This document shows, in pieces, positions 35,119-43,984 of a stretch of DNA of 64,000 nucleotides. The position numbers and the translations under genes are program-made. This DNA comes from Streptomyces sp. CB02058. Its GTDB lineage: Bacteria; Actinomycetota; Actinomycetes; Streptomycetales; Streptomycetaceae. The notes under the pieces were generated by a model, which did not search any database, was not told where the DNA came from, and saw only the letters and a program-made list of their open reading frames with translations. Position 1 is the stretch's first letter. Every line of letters begins with the position of its first letter. Location: contig NZ_LIPG01000006.1 of NCBI RefSeq assembly GCF_001905505.1, forward strand, positions 124,001-188,000. The letters run 5' to 3'.

Positions 35119-36207
35119 TCAGGAGAAGTCGGTGATGACGACGCGCGCGGTGCTGCCGTCCTTCAGCGACTCGTAACCCGCCTCGATCTCGCCGAGGCCG
35201 ATCTCCTTGGACACCAGGTCGTCGAGGTTCATCCGGCCCTGGAGGTACATCGAGGCGTAGAACGGGATGTCCCGCTTCAGGTGGGACGAGCCCATGTAGA
35301 CGCCCTGCACCTTCTGCGAGGCGCTCAGCGTGGCGATCGAGTTGACGTCGACACCGGCGTCGTTGGCGCTCACGCCGATCAGGTACAGGCCACCGCCCTT
35401 GCCGAGCATCTGCATGCCCTGTGCCGTGACGGGGCGGACGCCGACGAAGTCGAAGACGTGGTCCGCGCCGTGCCCGGTGATCCCGCGTACGGCCTCGACC
35501 GGGTCGTCGGTACGGGAGTTGACGACGTGCGTCGCGCCGAACGCCTTGGCGCGCTCCAGCTTGCCGTCCTCGATGTCGGTCACGATGATCTTCTCGGCGC
35601 CGGCGATCCGGGCGCCGCTCACCGCGTTCATGCCGACGCCGCCCGCGCCGATCACCACCACGGTCTCGCCCTGCTGGACGTTCGCGCTGTTCAGCACGGC
35701 GCCCGCGCCGGTGAGCACACCGCAGCCGATCAGCGCGGCCGGTGCCCAGGGCATCTCGTCCGGTACGACGGCGAGCTGGTTCTCGTGGATCAGCGCCTCC
35801 TGGGCGAAGCCGCCCAGGCCCATGCCCTGCGCGACCGGCGCGCCGTTCCAGGAGATCCGGGGCGGCTGACCGGGGGCACGCAGGGTGCTGTCCGGGTTCA
35901 GACAGATGTGGGTGCGGCCGCCGAGGCAGTTCACGCACGCCCCGCAGTACTGGATCAGGCTGGCGACGACGTGCTGGCCGACCGCGACCTGGGTGACCTC
36001 GGGGCCGACGCCGACGACCACACCGGCCACCTCGTGCCCGAGCACGACGGGGAACTCCCCGCCGATGAAGGTGGCGACGCTCAGGTCGGAGTGGCACAGG
36101 CCGGATGCCTCGACCTTCACGCGGACCTCGTGCCCGATCGGGTCGGCGAGGTCGACCTCCTCGACGACGAAGCCCTGGCCGAGACCCTTGGTGACGGATG
36201 CCTTCAT
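35119..36207 (-). CDS. zinc-dependent alcohol dehydrogenase (MDR)
   Basis: A 362-aa enzyme. Catalytic zinc residues in GLCHSDLS and GHEVAGVV; structural-zinc lobe CGACVNCLGGRTHIC; Rossmann motif GAGGVGMNAVSGA with Asp in VTDIED (NAD). It resembles actinobacterial MDR alcohol dehydrogenases that use a tightly bound or NDMA-regenerated cofactor, but that subtype cannot be proven here. Divergent from the TetR at 36444, the natural regulator candidate. A 17-bp terminator follows. Confidence 0.9.
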   Translation of the reverse strand: MKASVTKGLGQGFVVEEVDLADPIGHEVRVKVEASGLCHSDLSVATFIGGEFPVVLGHEVAGVVVGVGPEVTQVAVGQHVVASLIQYCGACVNCLGGRTHICLNPDSTLRAPGQPPRISWNGAPVAQGMGLGGFAQEALIHENQLAVVPDEMPWAPAALIGCGVLTGAGAVLNSANVQQGETVVVIGAGGVGMNAVSGARIAGAEKIIVTDIEDGKLERAKAFGATHVVNSRTDDPVEAVRGITGHGADHVFDFVGVRPVTAQGMQMLGKGGGLYLIGVSANDAGVDVNSIATLSASQKVQGVYMGSSHLKRDIPFYASMYLQGRMNLDDLVSKEIGLGEIEAGYESLKDGSTARVVITDFS

Positions 36208-36443
36208 GATGCTGCTTCTTTCGATGTCCGGACCATCGGCGTCGCCTGGTGCGGCGGTGCCGGGGAACAGGCCGCGCGAGCCCGGGACTCGAGGAGCGCC
36301 GACGCGGGCACGGTCGGAGGCATGGCCCTGGAGGGTGTTCCCGGGCGGCTCTGCCCCTGAGGCGATTGTGGCACCGTGTGAACGAAAAGAAAAGAGACAG
36401 GTGTCGATCAGTGCACGTCATAAGGGTGCGATAAGCTCTCCGC

Positions 36444-37142
36444 GTGTCAGGTGATGTGCAGACCCCCCCGCCCTCCCACTCTCCGGACGAGGCCGGGCGG
36501 AGCGATTCCGACGACGGGTCCGCACTCGACGTCCGCGTCCGGCGCACCCGGAACCGTCTGCGGGAGGCCGCCGTCCGGCTGGCCTCGCAGCGCCCGGTCG
36601 AGGACGTGGCGGTCGCCGACCTCGTGCGCGACGCCAGGGTCAACCGCACGACGTTCTACAAGCACGCGGCCAGCCCGGCCGAGGTGCTGGAACAGGTGCT
36701 GTACGCCGACCTGGACCGGGTCCGCGCCGGCTGGATCGCCGACACCCTGGCCGCGGAGCTGCCGGTGGGCGAGATCTGGGAGCGGGCGTCCGGCGCCCTG
36801 CTCGACCATCTGGAGCGTTACGACGCCCTCTACACGGCCGGGCTGGTGGGGCGGCGCAGCGCGGTGCTCCACCGGCTCCTGGTCGACCACTTCGCCGCTT
36901 CGGTGCGCGACCTGATCGCCCGTGACCCGGCGATCCTGCCCGCCGGGGAGGGCCCGGCCGCCTGGCGCCTGGAGGCCTACAGCCGGTTCGTCGCCCATGG
37001 GGAGGCGGGCCTCGTCGAGGCATGGCTGGCGCTCCCCGCCCCACGCGACCGCAGGCTGTTCGTCTCCGCCGTGGTCTCCGTGCTGCCGTCCTGGCTCGCG
37101 TCCAGGCCGCACCCGCCGACGGAGGACGCGGCGTCCGGCTGA
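36444..37142 (+). CDS. TetR/AcrR family regulator
   Basis: A 232-aa regulator with HTH at about residues 30-75 (NRLREAAVRLASQRPVEDVAVADLVRDARVNRTTFYKHAASPAEVL, quoted in part) and a TetR_C-type helical half. GTG start; ATAAG immediately upstream (about 36433) fits a -10 with a leaderless transcript. Divergent from the alcohol dehydrogenase at 35119, with a 236-nt gap in which I found no convincing long palindrome. Confidence 0.85.
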   Translation: MSGDVQTPPPSHSPDEAGRSDSDDGSALDVRVRRTRNRLREAAVRLASQRPVEDVAVADLVRDARVNRTTFYKHAASPAEVLEQVLYADLDRVRAGWIADTLAAELPVGEIWERASGALLDHLERYDALYTAGLVGRRSAVLHRLLVDHFAASVRDLIARDPAILPAGEGPAAWRLEAYSRFVAHGEAGLVEAWLALPAPRDRRLFVSAVVSVLPSWLASRPHPPTEDAASG

Positions 37143-37191
37143 GGCGCCCGCGGCGGCCGGGGTGTGGCCCGGCCGGGACTCTCGCGAGCCG

Positions 37192-37299
37192 CCGTCGGGC
37201 GACCCGCGCGCGCCGGATCAGGCTGTTCGGCCGTCGGGCGACCCGTGCGCGTCGGGTGAGGCGTTCCGGCCGTCCGTCGGGCGACCCGTGCGCGTCGGA
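37192..37299 (+). repeat. three direct repeats in an intergenic region
   Basis: A ~25-nt unit beginning CCGTCGGGCGACCCG and continuing TGCGCGTCGG starts at 37192 (diverged), 37231 and 37274, i.e. at intervals of 39 and 43 nt, with GGC-rich linkers. Each unit holds a small dyad CGGG-CGA-CCCG. The unit lies between the TetR and ASCH genes and is not coding in any convincing frame. Confidence 0.7.
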
Positions 37300-37315
37300 C
37301 GCGGCTAGCCGGCCG

Positions 37316-37741
37316 TCAGGAGAGCCGCTCCACCACCCGGAAGCGCTCCGCCACGATCATCGTGTCGTCGTCCACGGTGAAGTGCGGGTCGTCCAGGGCG
37401 TCCCGCATCTCCTCGCTGTGCCAGAACTCCTCGTGCCCCGCCCGCCACTCGGCCACGGACGCGTAGCCCTCGCCCTCGTCGAGCGCGTGCTGCAGCCCCA
37501 CCGACCCCAGGGGCAGCACCCGTACCTCCGTCAGCTCGACCACGGCGACCTCCCGCCCGTCGGAGTCGATGAGCGCGGACCGCTCGCCCACCGGCGGGAG
37601 CTCCTCCCGCTCGGCCTCGTACTCCACGAGCAGCCCGGACGTGGAGACCTTCTCGCCGGAGAGGACGGCCGCCACCAGACGGTCGCGCAGGGGGCCGGGA
37701 AAGGCGAGAAGGAAGGGCTTGAGCGGTTCGCGGTTCTCCAT
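37316..37741 (-). CDS. ASCH domain protein
   Basis: A 141-aa single-domain protein. The region FPGPLRDRLVAAVLSGEKVSTSGL and the strand DSDGREVAVVELTEVRVLPL, with the end EEFWHSEEMRDALDDPHF, fit the ASCH beta-barrel (quoted in pieces). Family members bind RNA or deaminate modified nucleosides; no function is established for this subgroup. Start ATG 37741. Confidence 0.82.
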   Translation of the reverse strand: MENREPLKPFLLAFPGPLRDRLVAAVLSGEKVSTSGLLVEYEAEREELPPVGERSALIDSDGREVAVVELTEVRVLPLGSVGLQHALDEGEGYASVAEWRAGHEEFWHSEEMRDALDDPHFTVDDDTMIVAERFRVVERLS

Positions 37742-37982
37742 GGCGGCAGTGTGGCACGCGTCACGCCGCCCCCACCCGTCACACCCGTGGCGGTGTGACG
37801 AACTGCGCGAACGGCCCAGGTCGCCCCTTGTGAACGTCAACTACATGTTAAACACAAGCAGTTGGGCCAAAGCCGCCCTTGACTCGGAGCAACGCCTGCC
37901 GCTTTGCTGTGCGCGATCGTTTGCTCGCACACAGCATCGAAATGTGCTGGTGTCATGTCGAAGTCGAGAAGGAAGCCTGCGG

Positions 37983-38945
37983 ATGTCTCCGCCTCCGCCG
38001 CCCCTGGGCCGCTCCCGCCGCCGGGGCGGACGCCCGGACCACACGTTCGATCCGGCCCTCGACGACAGCGAACTCATCGGCGTACGGGACCAGTTCACCC
38101 AGGGGCGATGGACCAGGGCCCGGTCCCTGCTCGTCTCGACGGGGGCGGACTGGGACCGGCGGGGCCATCGCGTCCTCGCCCTCGCCGCCGTACCGTCCGC
38201 CGCGGGCTGGGCCGGTGACTGGCTGCTCGCCGAACCCGACAGTCCCGACGCCGCCACCCTCCTCGCCCTGGCCGCCGTCGCCCGCGCCCAGCGCCCCAAG
38301 GCCCGCCCCGGGGACGAGGACCGGGCGCGCGAGGCATGCCGGGCCGCCGCCGCTCTGGCACCCGCCGACCCCACCCCGTGGCTCGGGCTGATGAGCCTGG
38401 AGCGTACGCACGGGACCCAGGAGCAGACCGCCCGGTACTTCGAGGAGATCCGGGCCCGCCACCCCGAACACCACCAGGCCCACCACCTGATGACGGCCGG
38501 GCTCGCCGAGTCACGTCCCGAGAGCGACCCGCTCCACGAGGTGTACGACTTCGCGGCGTGGGCGGCCGAACAGGCCCCGGCCGACTCGCCCCTGGCCGTC
38601 CTCCCCGTGGTGGCGCACGCCGAGCGCTACCGCGTCCTCGTCGCCGCCGGAGCGGTGTCAGGCGACCCGGCCTCCTCCGGCCACTGGACCGGCCGCCGGG
38701 CCCGACAGGTCATGAAGGCCGCCTTCGACTGGTGGCTCGAATGGGAACGCGAGGACCACCCCCGCCACCGCGCCGACCTCAACTTCCTCGCCCACGCCAA
38801 GATCTGCGAGGGCCGCCCCGCCGAGGCCGCCGCGCTCTTCCACCGCATCGGCCCGCACGCGACCGAGGCCCCGTGGTCCTACTCCGGCCGCGACGCCCAC
38901 CAAGAATTCCTCGCCGCGCGCACCTACGCGCTCGGTGCCCCCTGA
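37983..38945 (+). CDS. conserved hypothetical protein, TPR-like helical repeats
   Basis: A 320-aa protein I do not recognise by name. After a basic N-terminus (PLGRSRRRGGRPDHTF) it is made of Ala-rich helices in TPR-like spacing (DAATLLALAAVARAQRPKA, CRAAAALAPADPTPWLGL, RHPEHHQAHHLMTAGLAE), ending in a Trp-rich segment (AAFDWWLEWERED, NFLAHAKICEGRPAEAAALF). No catalytic motif is seen. ATG 37983 follows GAAGGAAG. Its stop overlaps a possible start of the APC permease (TGATG), suggesting co-expression with the permease. Confidence 0.72.
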   Translation: MSPPPPPLGRSRRRGGRPDHTFDPALDDSELIGVRDQFTQGRWTRARSLLVSTGADWDRRGHRVLALAAVPSAAGWAGDWLLAEPDSPDAATLLALAAVARAQRPKARPGDEDRAREACRAAAALAPADPTPWLGLMSLERTHGTQEQTARYFEEIRARHPEHHQAHHLMTAGLAESRPESDPLHEVYDFAAWAAEQAPADSPLAVLPVVAHAERYRVLVAAGAVSGDPASSGHWTGRRARQVMKAAFDWWLEWEREDHPRHRADLNFLAHAKICEGRPAEAAALFHRIGPHATEAPWSYSGRDAHQEFLAARTYALGAP

Positions 38946-38980
38946 TGCACGTTGCTCTCAACGAAGGGACCACCCCCGCC

Positions 38981-40552
38981 ATGTCGACGGGCACATCGGA
39001 TACGAGCGAGACCGGCACCACCAGGACCGCCGGCGGCACCGGCGGGATCAACACGTACAAGGGGGAGGAGCGCGCCCTGCGCGCCGACCGGCTCGGCACC
39101 CCCGGTCTGCTCCTCTCCGTCCTGGCCGCCAGCGCGCCGCTGATGGTCGTCGCCGGGGTGATGCCGACCGTGTTCGGCGTGATGGGCATCGTGGGGCAGC
39201 CCCTGCTCTACGTCATCCTCGGCATCGTCCTGATGCTGTTCGGCGTCGGCTACGCGGAGATGAGCCGGCACGTCCACAACGCCGGTGCCTTCTACGCGTA
39301 CATCGCCCGGGGCCTCGGCCCGACGGCCGGCGCGGGGGCCTCGCTCGTCGCCCTGGTCGCGTACAGCGCCATGCAGGTCGGCATCTACGGCATCCTCGGC
39401 TTCGAGGTCTCCGGGCTCTTCGCCACCTATCTGGACATCGAACTCCAGTGGTGGATACCGGCCCTCGCCTCCGTGGCCGTCGTCGGCGTACTCGGCTGGC
39501 TGAAGATCGACCTCAACGCCAAGGTCCTCGGTGTGCTGCTCGTCGTCGAGTGCGCCCTCGTCGTCATCTTCGACATCGCCGCCGTGAGCGACCCCGGCCC
39601 CGAGGGCCTGTCCCTGCACGCGTTCAACCCCGAGACCCTCACCGGAGCGGGCCTCGGCACCGCCCTCTGCTTCTGCATCGCGGCGTTCGTCGGCTTCGAA
39701 CAGGCCCCGGTGTACGCCGAGGAGACCAGCCGCCCGCAGGTCGTCGTCTCCCGCGTGATGTTCCTGGCCGTCGGATACGCCGCCCTCTTCCTCGCCGTCA
39801 GCTCCTGGGCGCTGACCGTCGCGGCCGGACCCTCCTCCGTCGCCGACACCTCGCTCAAGGAGGGACCGGGGATGCTCTTCGGCCTCACCGCGGAGCGGCT
39901 CGGCACCACCTTCACCGACGTCCTGCACGTCCTCTTCGTCACCGGGATGTTCGCCGCGCTGCTCAGCTTCCACAACGTGGTCGCCCGCTACGCCTTCGCC
40001 ATGGGCCGCGAGGGCCTGCTGCCCTCCGGCTTCGGCCGCACCAACAAGACGAGCGGTGCCCCCGCCACCGGCTCCATGCTCCAGTCCGCCGTGTCCGTCG
40101 TGATCGTGCTGGCCTTCGCCTTCACCGACGACAACCCGGCCGGCGACCCCACGGCGCCCGTCCTGCACCTGTTCACCTGGATGGGCAACGTCGGAGCACT
40201 CGGCGTCATCGTGCTGATGGCCGCGGCCTCCTTCGCCGTCATCGCGTTCTTCGTACGGCGCGGAGCCGGCCGTGCCCAGGCCCCCAGGCTCGTCGCCTCC
40301 GGGCTCGCCGGACTCGCCCTGCTGGCCATCGCCGTCTTCACCGTCCGGGACTTCGACGTCCTGGTCGGCTCCGGCCCCGGCTCGGCGCTGAACTGGCTGC
40401 TGCCCGGCGTCATCGTGCTGGCCCTCGCCGCCGGCCTGGCCTACGGCGAGGTGCTGCGCCGCACCAAGCCGGAGGTCCACGCGCGGATCGGCCTCGGCAA
40501 CGAGGCGTTCCAGCTGGAGAAGGCCGCCGGGACCGCTCACGACCCGCGCTGA
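38981..40552 (+). CDS. APC family amino acid/polyamine permease
   Basis: A 523-aa carrier with about 12-14 hydrophobic helices. The early motif APLMVVAGVMPTVFGVMG, FVGFEQAPVYAEETSRPQ and FHNVVARYAFAMGREG are typical of amino acid-polyamine-organocation permeases. A longer start at ATG 38945, overlapping the upstream stop, would add 12 residues; neither has an ideal ribosome site (AAGGGA lies 12 nt before 38981). Substrate unknown. A 12-bp hairpin follows. Confidence 0.87.
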   Translation: MSTGTSDTSETGTTRTAGGTGGINTYKGEERALRADRLGTPGLLLSVLAASAPLMVVAGVMPTVFGVMGIVGQPLLYVILGIVLMLFGVGYAEMSRHVHNAGAFYAYIARGLGPTAGAGASLVALVAYSAMQVGIYGILGFEVSGLFATYLDIELQWWIPALASVAVVGVLGWLKIDLNAKVLGVLLVVECALVVIFDIAAVSDPGPEGLSLHAFNPETLTGAGLGTALCFCIAAFVGFEQAPVYAEETSRPQVVVSRVMFLAVGYAALFLAVSSWALTVAAGPSSVADTSLKEGPGMLFGLTAERLGTTFTDVLHVLFVTGMFAALLSFHNVVARYAFAMGREGLLPSGFGRTNKTSGAPATGSMLQSAVSVVIVLAFAFTDDNPAGDPTAPVLHLFTWMGNVGALGVIVLMAAASFAVIAFFVRRGAGRAQAPRLVASGLAGLALLAIAVFTVRDFDVLVGSGPGSALNWLLPGVIVLALAAGLAYGEVLRRTKPEVHARIGLGNEAFQLEKAAGTAHDPR

Positions 40553-40571
40553 TCTCCCGGCGTGACGACGT

Positions 40572-40608
40572 ACACCCGCGGCCCCTGGTGAAGGACGGCC
40601 GCGGGTGT
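40572..40608 (+). terminator. 12-bp hairpin after the APC permease
   Basis: ACACCCGCGGCC and GGCCGCGGGTGT pair perfectly with a 13-nt loop. It ends only 12 nt before the GTG of the next gene. Confidence 0.65.
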
Positions 40609-40619
40609 TCAATGGGCGG

Positions 40620-41345
40620 GTGGACACTTCCCCTCCCGACGAGGGCGGCACGCCCGTCGGCCGCCGCCTCGTCCTCGGCATGCTCGGTCTCGGGGCCGTG
40701 GGCGTCGCGGCGGCTCCCGTGCTCCAGCACGGTCTGGAGAGCGGCCTCGGTGCCGTCGCCGACAAGGACCCGACCGGCCTGACCGGGCTCCTGCCCAACG
40801 GAGGGGGCTTCCGCTACTACTCCGTGACCACGTCGGTGCCGGAGAAGGACGCCTCGGACTACCGCCTGACCGTGGACGGTCTGGTGGACCGCCCGGCGAC
40901 GTACACACTGGACGCTCTCGAGGCCCTCCCGCAGACCCGCATCGTGCGCGACGTCCAGTGCGTGACGGGCTGGCGGGTGCCCGAGACGCCGTTCGAGGGC
41001 GTCAGGCTCTCCGCGCTGCTCGACGCGGCCGGTGTGCGGCCCGGAGCGAAGGCGGTCAGGTTCACCTGCTTCGACGGGGCGTACAGCGAGAGCCTCACCC
41101 TCGAACAGGCCCGCCGCGACGACGTCATGGCCGCCCTGCGGATGCAGGACGAGCCGCTGGCCCACGCCCACGGCGGCCCGGTCCGGCTGTACGTCGCCCC
41201 CATGTACTTCTACAAGTCCGCCAAATGGCTCTCCGGGATCACCGTCACCGACTCCGTGCGCCCCGGCTACTGGGAGGAGCTCGGCTATGACGTCGACGCC
41301 TGGGTCGGCCGGTCCAACGGCCGGGACGACGCCCCCACCGTCTGA
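40620..41345 (+). CDS. molybdopterin-dependent oxidoreductase, sulfite oxidase fold (YedY/MsrP-like)
   Basis: A 241-aa protein of the oxidoreductase molybdopterin-binding (Oxidored_molyb) family. The Tat-like or membrane-anchor N-terminus is PVGRRLVLGMLGLGAVGVAA. The Mo-ligating cysteine is Cys114 in RDVQCVTGWRVPE. Other conserved parts: FEGVRLSALLD, FTCFDGAYSESLTL, GGPVRLYVAPMYFYKSAKWL. GTG 40620 is chosen so the Tat region is near the start; a GTG at 40605 is an alternative. A cytochrome-b-like membrane gene follows after 13 nt, the usual YedZ-type electron partner. Confidence 0.88.
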   Translation: MDTSPPDEGGTPVGRRLVLGMLGLGAVGVAAAPVLQHGLESGLGAVADKDPTGLTGLLPNGGGFRYYSVTTSVPEKDASDYRLTVDGLVDRPATYTLDALEALPQTRIVRDVQCVTGWRVPETPFEGVRLSALLDAAGVRPGAKAVRFTCFDGAYSESLTLEQARRDDVMAALRMQDEPLAHAHGGPVRLYVAPMYFYKSAKWLSGITVTDSVRPGYWEELGYDVDAWVGRSNGRDDAPTV

Positions 41346-41358
41346 ACCCGCCCCGAGG

Positions 41359-41952
41359 ATGCGGCGCTTCAGCACCGCCGAGCGCTGGGTGCACCGCACC
41401 ACGGCCTGGCTGGTGCTGCTCTGCGTGGCCACGGCCGCCTGTCTGTACGTCCCGCAGCTCGCCGAACTCGTCGGCCGCCGCCACCTCGTGGTGACCGTCC
41501 ACGAATGGTCCGGGCTGCTCATCCCCGTACCGCTGCTGGCGGGGCTGGTCTCCAGGGCCCTGCGGGCCGATCTCTCCCGGCTCAACAGGTTCGGGCCGCA
41601 CGACCGGCAGTGGCTGATGTCGGTCCTGCGCCGCGACCGCACGCCGGGCGCGCGGCCGGCCGGGAAGTTCAACGCGGGCCAGAAGCTGTACGCCGCGTGG
41701 ATCGCGGGCGCCGTGCTCGTGATGACCGGCACCGGACTGCTGATGTGGTTCACCGGCCTCGCCCCGCTGGTGTGGCGGACCGGCGCGACCTTCGTCCACG
41801 ACTGGCTGGCGCTCGCGATCGGTGTCGTGCTCGCCGGGCACATGGCGAAGGCGCTCGCCGACCCGGAGGCACGCCGTGGCATGCGCACCGGGTCGGTCGA
41901 GCGCCTGTGGGCCCGTTCCGAACACCCGCTGTGGCGGGAGCCGGGGGAGTAG
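41359..41952 (+). CDS. cytochrome b/b6-type membrane protein (electron donor to the Mo enzyme)
   Basis: A 197-aa integral membrane protein with four hydrophobic helices. Candidate haem-ligating histidines are in ERWVHRTTAWLV, VTVHEWSGL, FVHDWLALAIG and LAGHMAKAL. It resembles the formate-dehydrogenase gamma/cytochrome b561 family. It follows the Mo enzyme by 13 nt on the same strand and should pass quinol electrons to it. The stop is 6 nt from the convergent gluconate permease stop. Confidence 0.87.
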   Translation: MRRFSTAERWVHRTTAWLVLLCVATAACLYVPQLAELVGRRHLVVTVHEWSGLLIPVPLLAGLVSRALRADLSRLNRFGPHDRQWLMSVLRRDRTPGARPAGKFNAGQKLYAAWIAGAVLVMTGTGLLMWFTGLAPLVWRTGATFVHDWLALAIGVVLAGHMAKALADPEARRGMRTGSVERLWARSEHPLWREPGE

Positions 41953-41958
41953 CGCCGG

Positions 41959-43356
41959 CTACAGCACCAGCGACAGCAGCATGATGAAGCCCAGCGCGAC
42001 GACGGAGATGATCGTCTCCATCACCGACCAGGTCTTGACCGTCTGCGGGACGTCCATGCCGAAGTACTCCTTCACCAGCCAGAAACCCGCGTCGTTGACG
42101 TGGCTGAAGAAGAGCGAACCGGCGCCGACCGCGAGGACGAGCAGCGCGACGTGCGACGAGGACAGGTCGGCGGCCAGCGGGGCGACCAGACCGGCGGCCG
42201 AGATGGTCGCCACGGTCGCCGAGCCCGTCGCCAGCCGTATCGCCACGGCGATCAGCCAGCCGAGCAGCAGGGCGGGGATCGACCAGTTCTGCGAGAACTC
42301 CAGGATCATCTGGCCGACACCGGCGTCGATGAGGGTCTGCTTGAACCCGCCGCCGGCGCCCACGATCAGGAGGATGCCCGCGATCGGGGCGAGCGACTTC
42401 TCGACGGTGGTGGTGATGCGGCCCTTGGTGAATCCGGCCGCGCGGCCCAGGGTGAACATGCCCACGATGACGGCCGCGAGCAGCGCGATGAGCGGCGAGC
42501 CGATGACATCGGTGATGCGCTGGACGTGGTTCTCGGGGTCGTCCACCACGATGTCCACGAGCGCCTTGACCAGCATCAGGACGACGGGCAGCAGGATGGT
42601 CACCAGGGTCGCACCGAAGCTGGGCCGGCGGTCCAGGTCCTCGGACGGGCGCTGCGGGATCATCTTCTCCGGCGCTTCGATGTCCACCCAGCGGGCGGCG
42701 TAGCGCGAGAAGACCGGGCCCGCGATGATCACCGTGGGGATGGCGACCAGCACACCGAGGGCCAGCGTGATGCCCAGGTTGGCGCCGAGGGCGTCGATGG
42801 CCACCAGCGGGCCGGGGTGCGGCGGGATCAGCCCGTGCATCACCGAGAGACCGGCGAGCGCGGGGATGCCGATCCGCATCAGCGAGTAGTTGCCCCGCTT
42901 GGCGACCAGCAGCACCACCGGAATCATCAGCACGATTCCGACCTCGAAGAACAGCGGAAGCCCGATGATCGAGGCGATCAGGACCATCGCCCACGGCATC
43001 GCACGGCCGCTGGCCTTCGCGAGGATCGTGTCGACGATCTGGTCGGCGCCGCCGGAGTCGGCGAGCAGCTTGCCCAGGATGGCGCCGAGGGCGATGAGGA
43101 CACCGACACTCGCGACGGTCGAGCCGAGGCCCGTGGTGAAGCTGGTGATCGTCTTCGCCGGGTTGGCGCCGGCGAAGGAGCCGAGGGCGAGCGAGCCGAT
43201 GGTCAACGCGAGGAACGCGTGCATCTTGAGCTTGGTGATGAGCAGGACGATGACGGCGATGCCCGCCAGGACGGCGATGCCCAGCTGCGCGTTGCCGGCC
43301 GAAGTGATGGGTTCGACGGCGTCCGCTGCCAGCATCTCGACGCTGAGACTGGTCAC
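41959..43356 (-). CDS. gntT: gluconate:H+ symporter (GntT/GntP family)
   Basis: A 465-aa membrane carrier. Characteristic pieces are LITKLKMHAFLALTIGSL, VGVLIALGAILGKLLADSGGAD, IIGLPLFFEVGIVLMIPVV, HGLIPPHPGPLVAIDALGAN and SLFFSHVNDAGFWLVKEYFG (fragments of the family consensus). It is downstream of gluconokinase on the same strand with an 11-nt gap. GTG start. It imports gluconate for phosphorylation by the kinase and entry into the pentose phosphate pathway. Confidence 0.94.
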   Translation of the reverse strand: MTSLSVEMLAADAVEPITSAGNAQLGIAVLAGIAVIVLLITKLKMHAFLALTIGSLALGSFAGANPAKTITSFTTGLGSTVASVGVLIALGAILGKLLADSGGADQIVDTILAKASGRAMPWAMVLIASIIGLPLFFEVGIVLMIPVVLLVAKRGNYSLMRIGIPALAGLSVMHGLIPPHPGPLVAIDALGANLGITLALGVLVAIPTVIIAGPVFSRYAARWVDIEAPEKMIPQRPSEDLDRRPSFGATLVTILLPVVLMLVKALVDIVVDDPENHVQRITDVIGSPLIALLAAVIVGMFTLGRAAGFTKGRITTTVEKSLAPIAGILLIVGAGGGFKQTLIDAGVGQMILEFSQNWSIPALLLGWLIAVAIRLATGSATVATISAAGLVAPLAADLSSSHVALLVLAVGAGSLFFSHVNDAGFWLVKEYFGMDVPQTVKTWSVMETIISVVALGFIMLLSLVL

Positions 43357-43367
43357 GGTGGTGATCC

Positions 43368-43877
43368 TTAGTTCGCGAGCCGGCGCAGCGCGGCGACGGC
43401 CCGGTCGGTGATTTCCTCGGGGGTGCCGGACACGTCCACACAGACGCCCGCCTCATCCTCCTGCAGCGGCTGCAGGGTGGAGAACTGGGAGTCGAGGAGC
43501 GCGGTCGGCATGAAGTGGCCCTTGCGGTCCGCCATGCGGCGTTCGATGAGGGACCGGTCGCCGGTCAGATGCAGGAAGACGGCACCGGGGGCCTCGGCCC
43601 GCAGCCGGTCACGGTAGACGCGCTTGAGAGCGGAGCTGCTGACGACACCGCCGAGCCCCGCCCGACCGTGCGCCCACTGCCCGATCGAGTCGAGCCACGG
43701 CCAGCGGTCGTCGTCGTCCAGGGGCGTTCCGGCGGTCATCTTGGCGATGTTGGCCGGCGGGTGGAAGTCGTCGCCCTCGGCATAGGGGACGCCGAGTGCT
43801 TCGGCGAGCAGGGGGCCGATCGTGGTCTTGCCGGTCCCTGCTACGCCCATCACCACGACGACGTGGGGGGTGCTCAT
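43368..43877 (-). CDS. gntK: gluconokinase
   Basis: A 169-aa P-loop kinase that phosphorylates gluconate. Walker A GVAGTGKTT (residues ~11-19), then the substrate region AEGDDFHPPANIAKMTAGTPLDDDDR and WPWLDSIGQW, LKRVYRDRLR, and HLTGDRSLIERRMADRKGHFMP (quoted in parts). Length is standard. First gene of the gntK-gntT operon; divergent from the GntR-type regulator. Upstream lie a 14-bp tandem repeat and a dyad that may be the operator. Confidence 0.96.
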   Translation of the reverse strand: MSTPHVVVVMGVAGTGKTTIGPLLAEALGVPYAEGDDFHPPANIAKMTAGTPLDDDDRWPWLDSIGQWAHGRAGLGGVVSSSALKRVYRDRLRAEAPGAVFLHLTGDRSLIERRMADRKGHFMPTALLDSQFSTLQPLQEDEAGVCVDVSGTPEEITDRAVAALRRLAN

Positions 43878-43896
43878 TGGTGCCTCGCTGTCTTCA

Positions 43897-43924
43897 TCGA
43901 CATCGGTCCGTCGACATCGGTCCG
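43897..43924 (-). repeat. 14-bp tandem duplication in the gntK leader
   Basis: TCGACATCGGTCCG occurs twice in tandem, 43897-43910 and 43911-43924, 20 nt upstream of gntK. Confidence 0.8.
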
Positions 43925-43944
43925 TCGCGCTACTGAAACCCATT

Positions 43945-43984
43945 ACATACGACTTATTCAAGAGGCTGTGACATAAACGTCGTA
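43945..43984. promoter_or_regulatory. candidate GntR-regulator operator in the gluconate divergon
   Basis: TACGAC (43948-43953) and GTCGTA (43979-43984) are exact inverted arms with a 25-nt spacer; both extend into an AT-rich TTAT/ATAA flank. The region is the most AT-rich part of the divergent gap, where the promoters should lie. Confidence 0.5.

Noticed and set aside
37143..37315. Protein-coding reading of the intergenic repeats
   Set aside because: All frames are Arg/Pro-rich low complexity without start or ribosome site.
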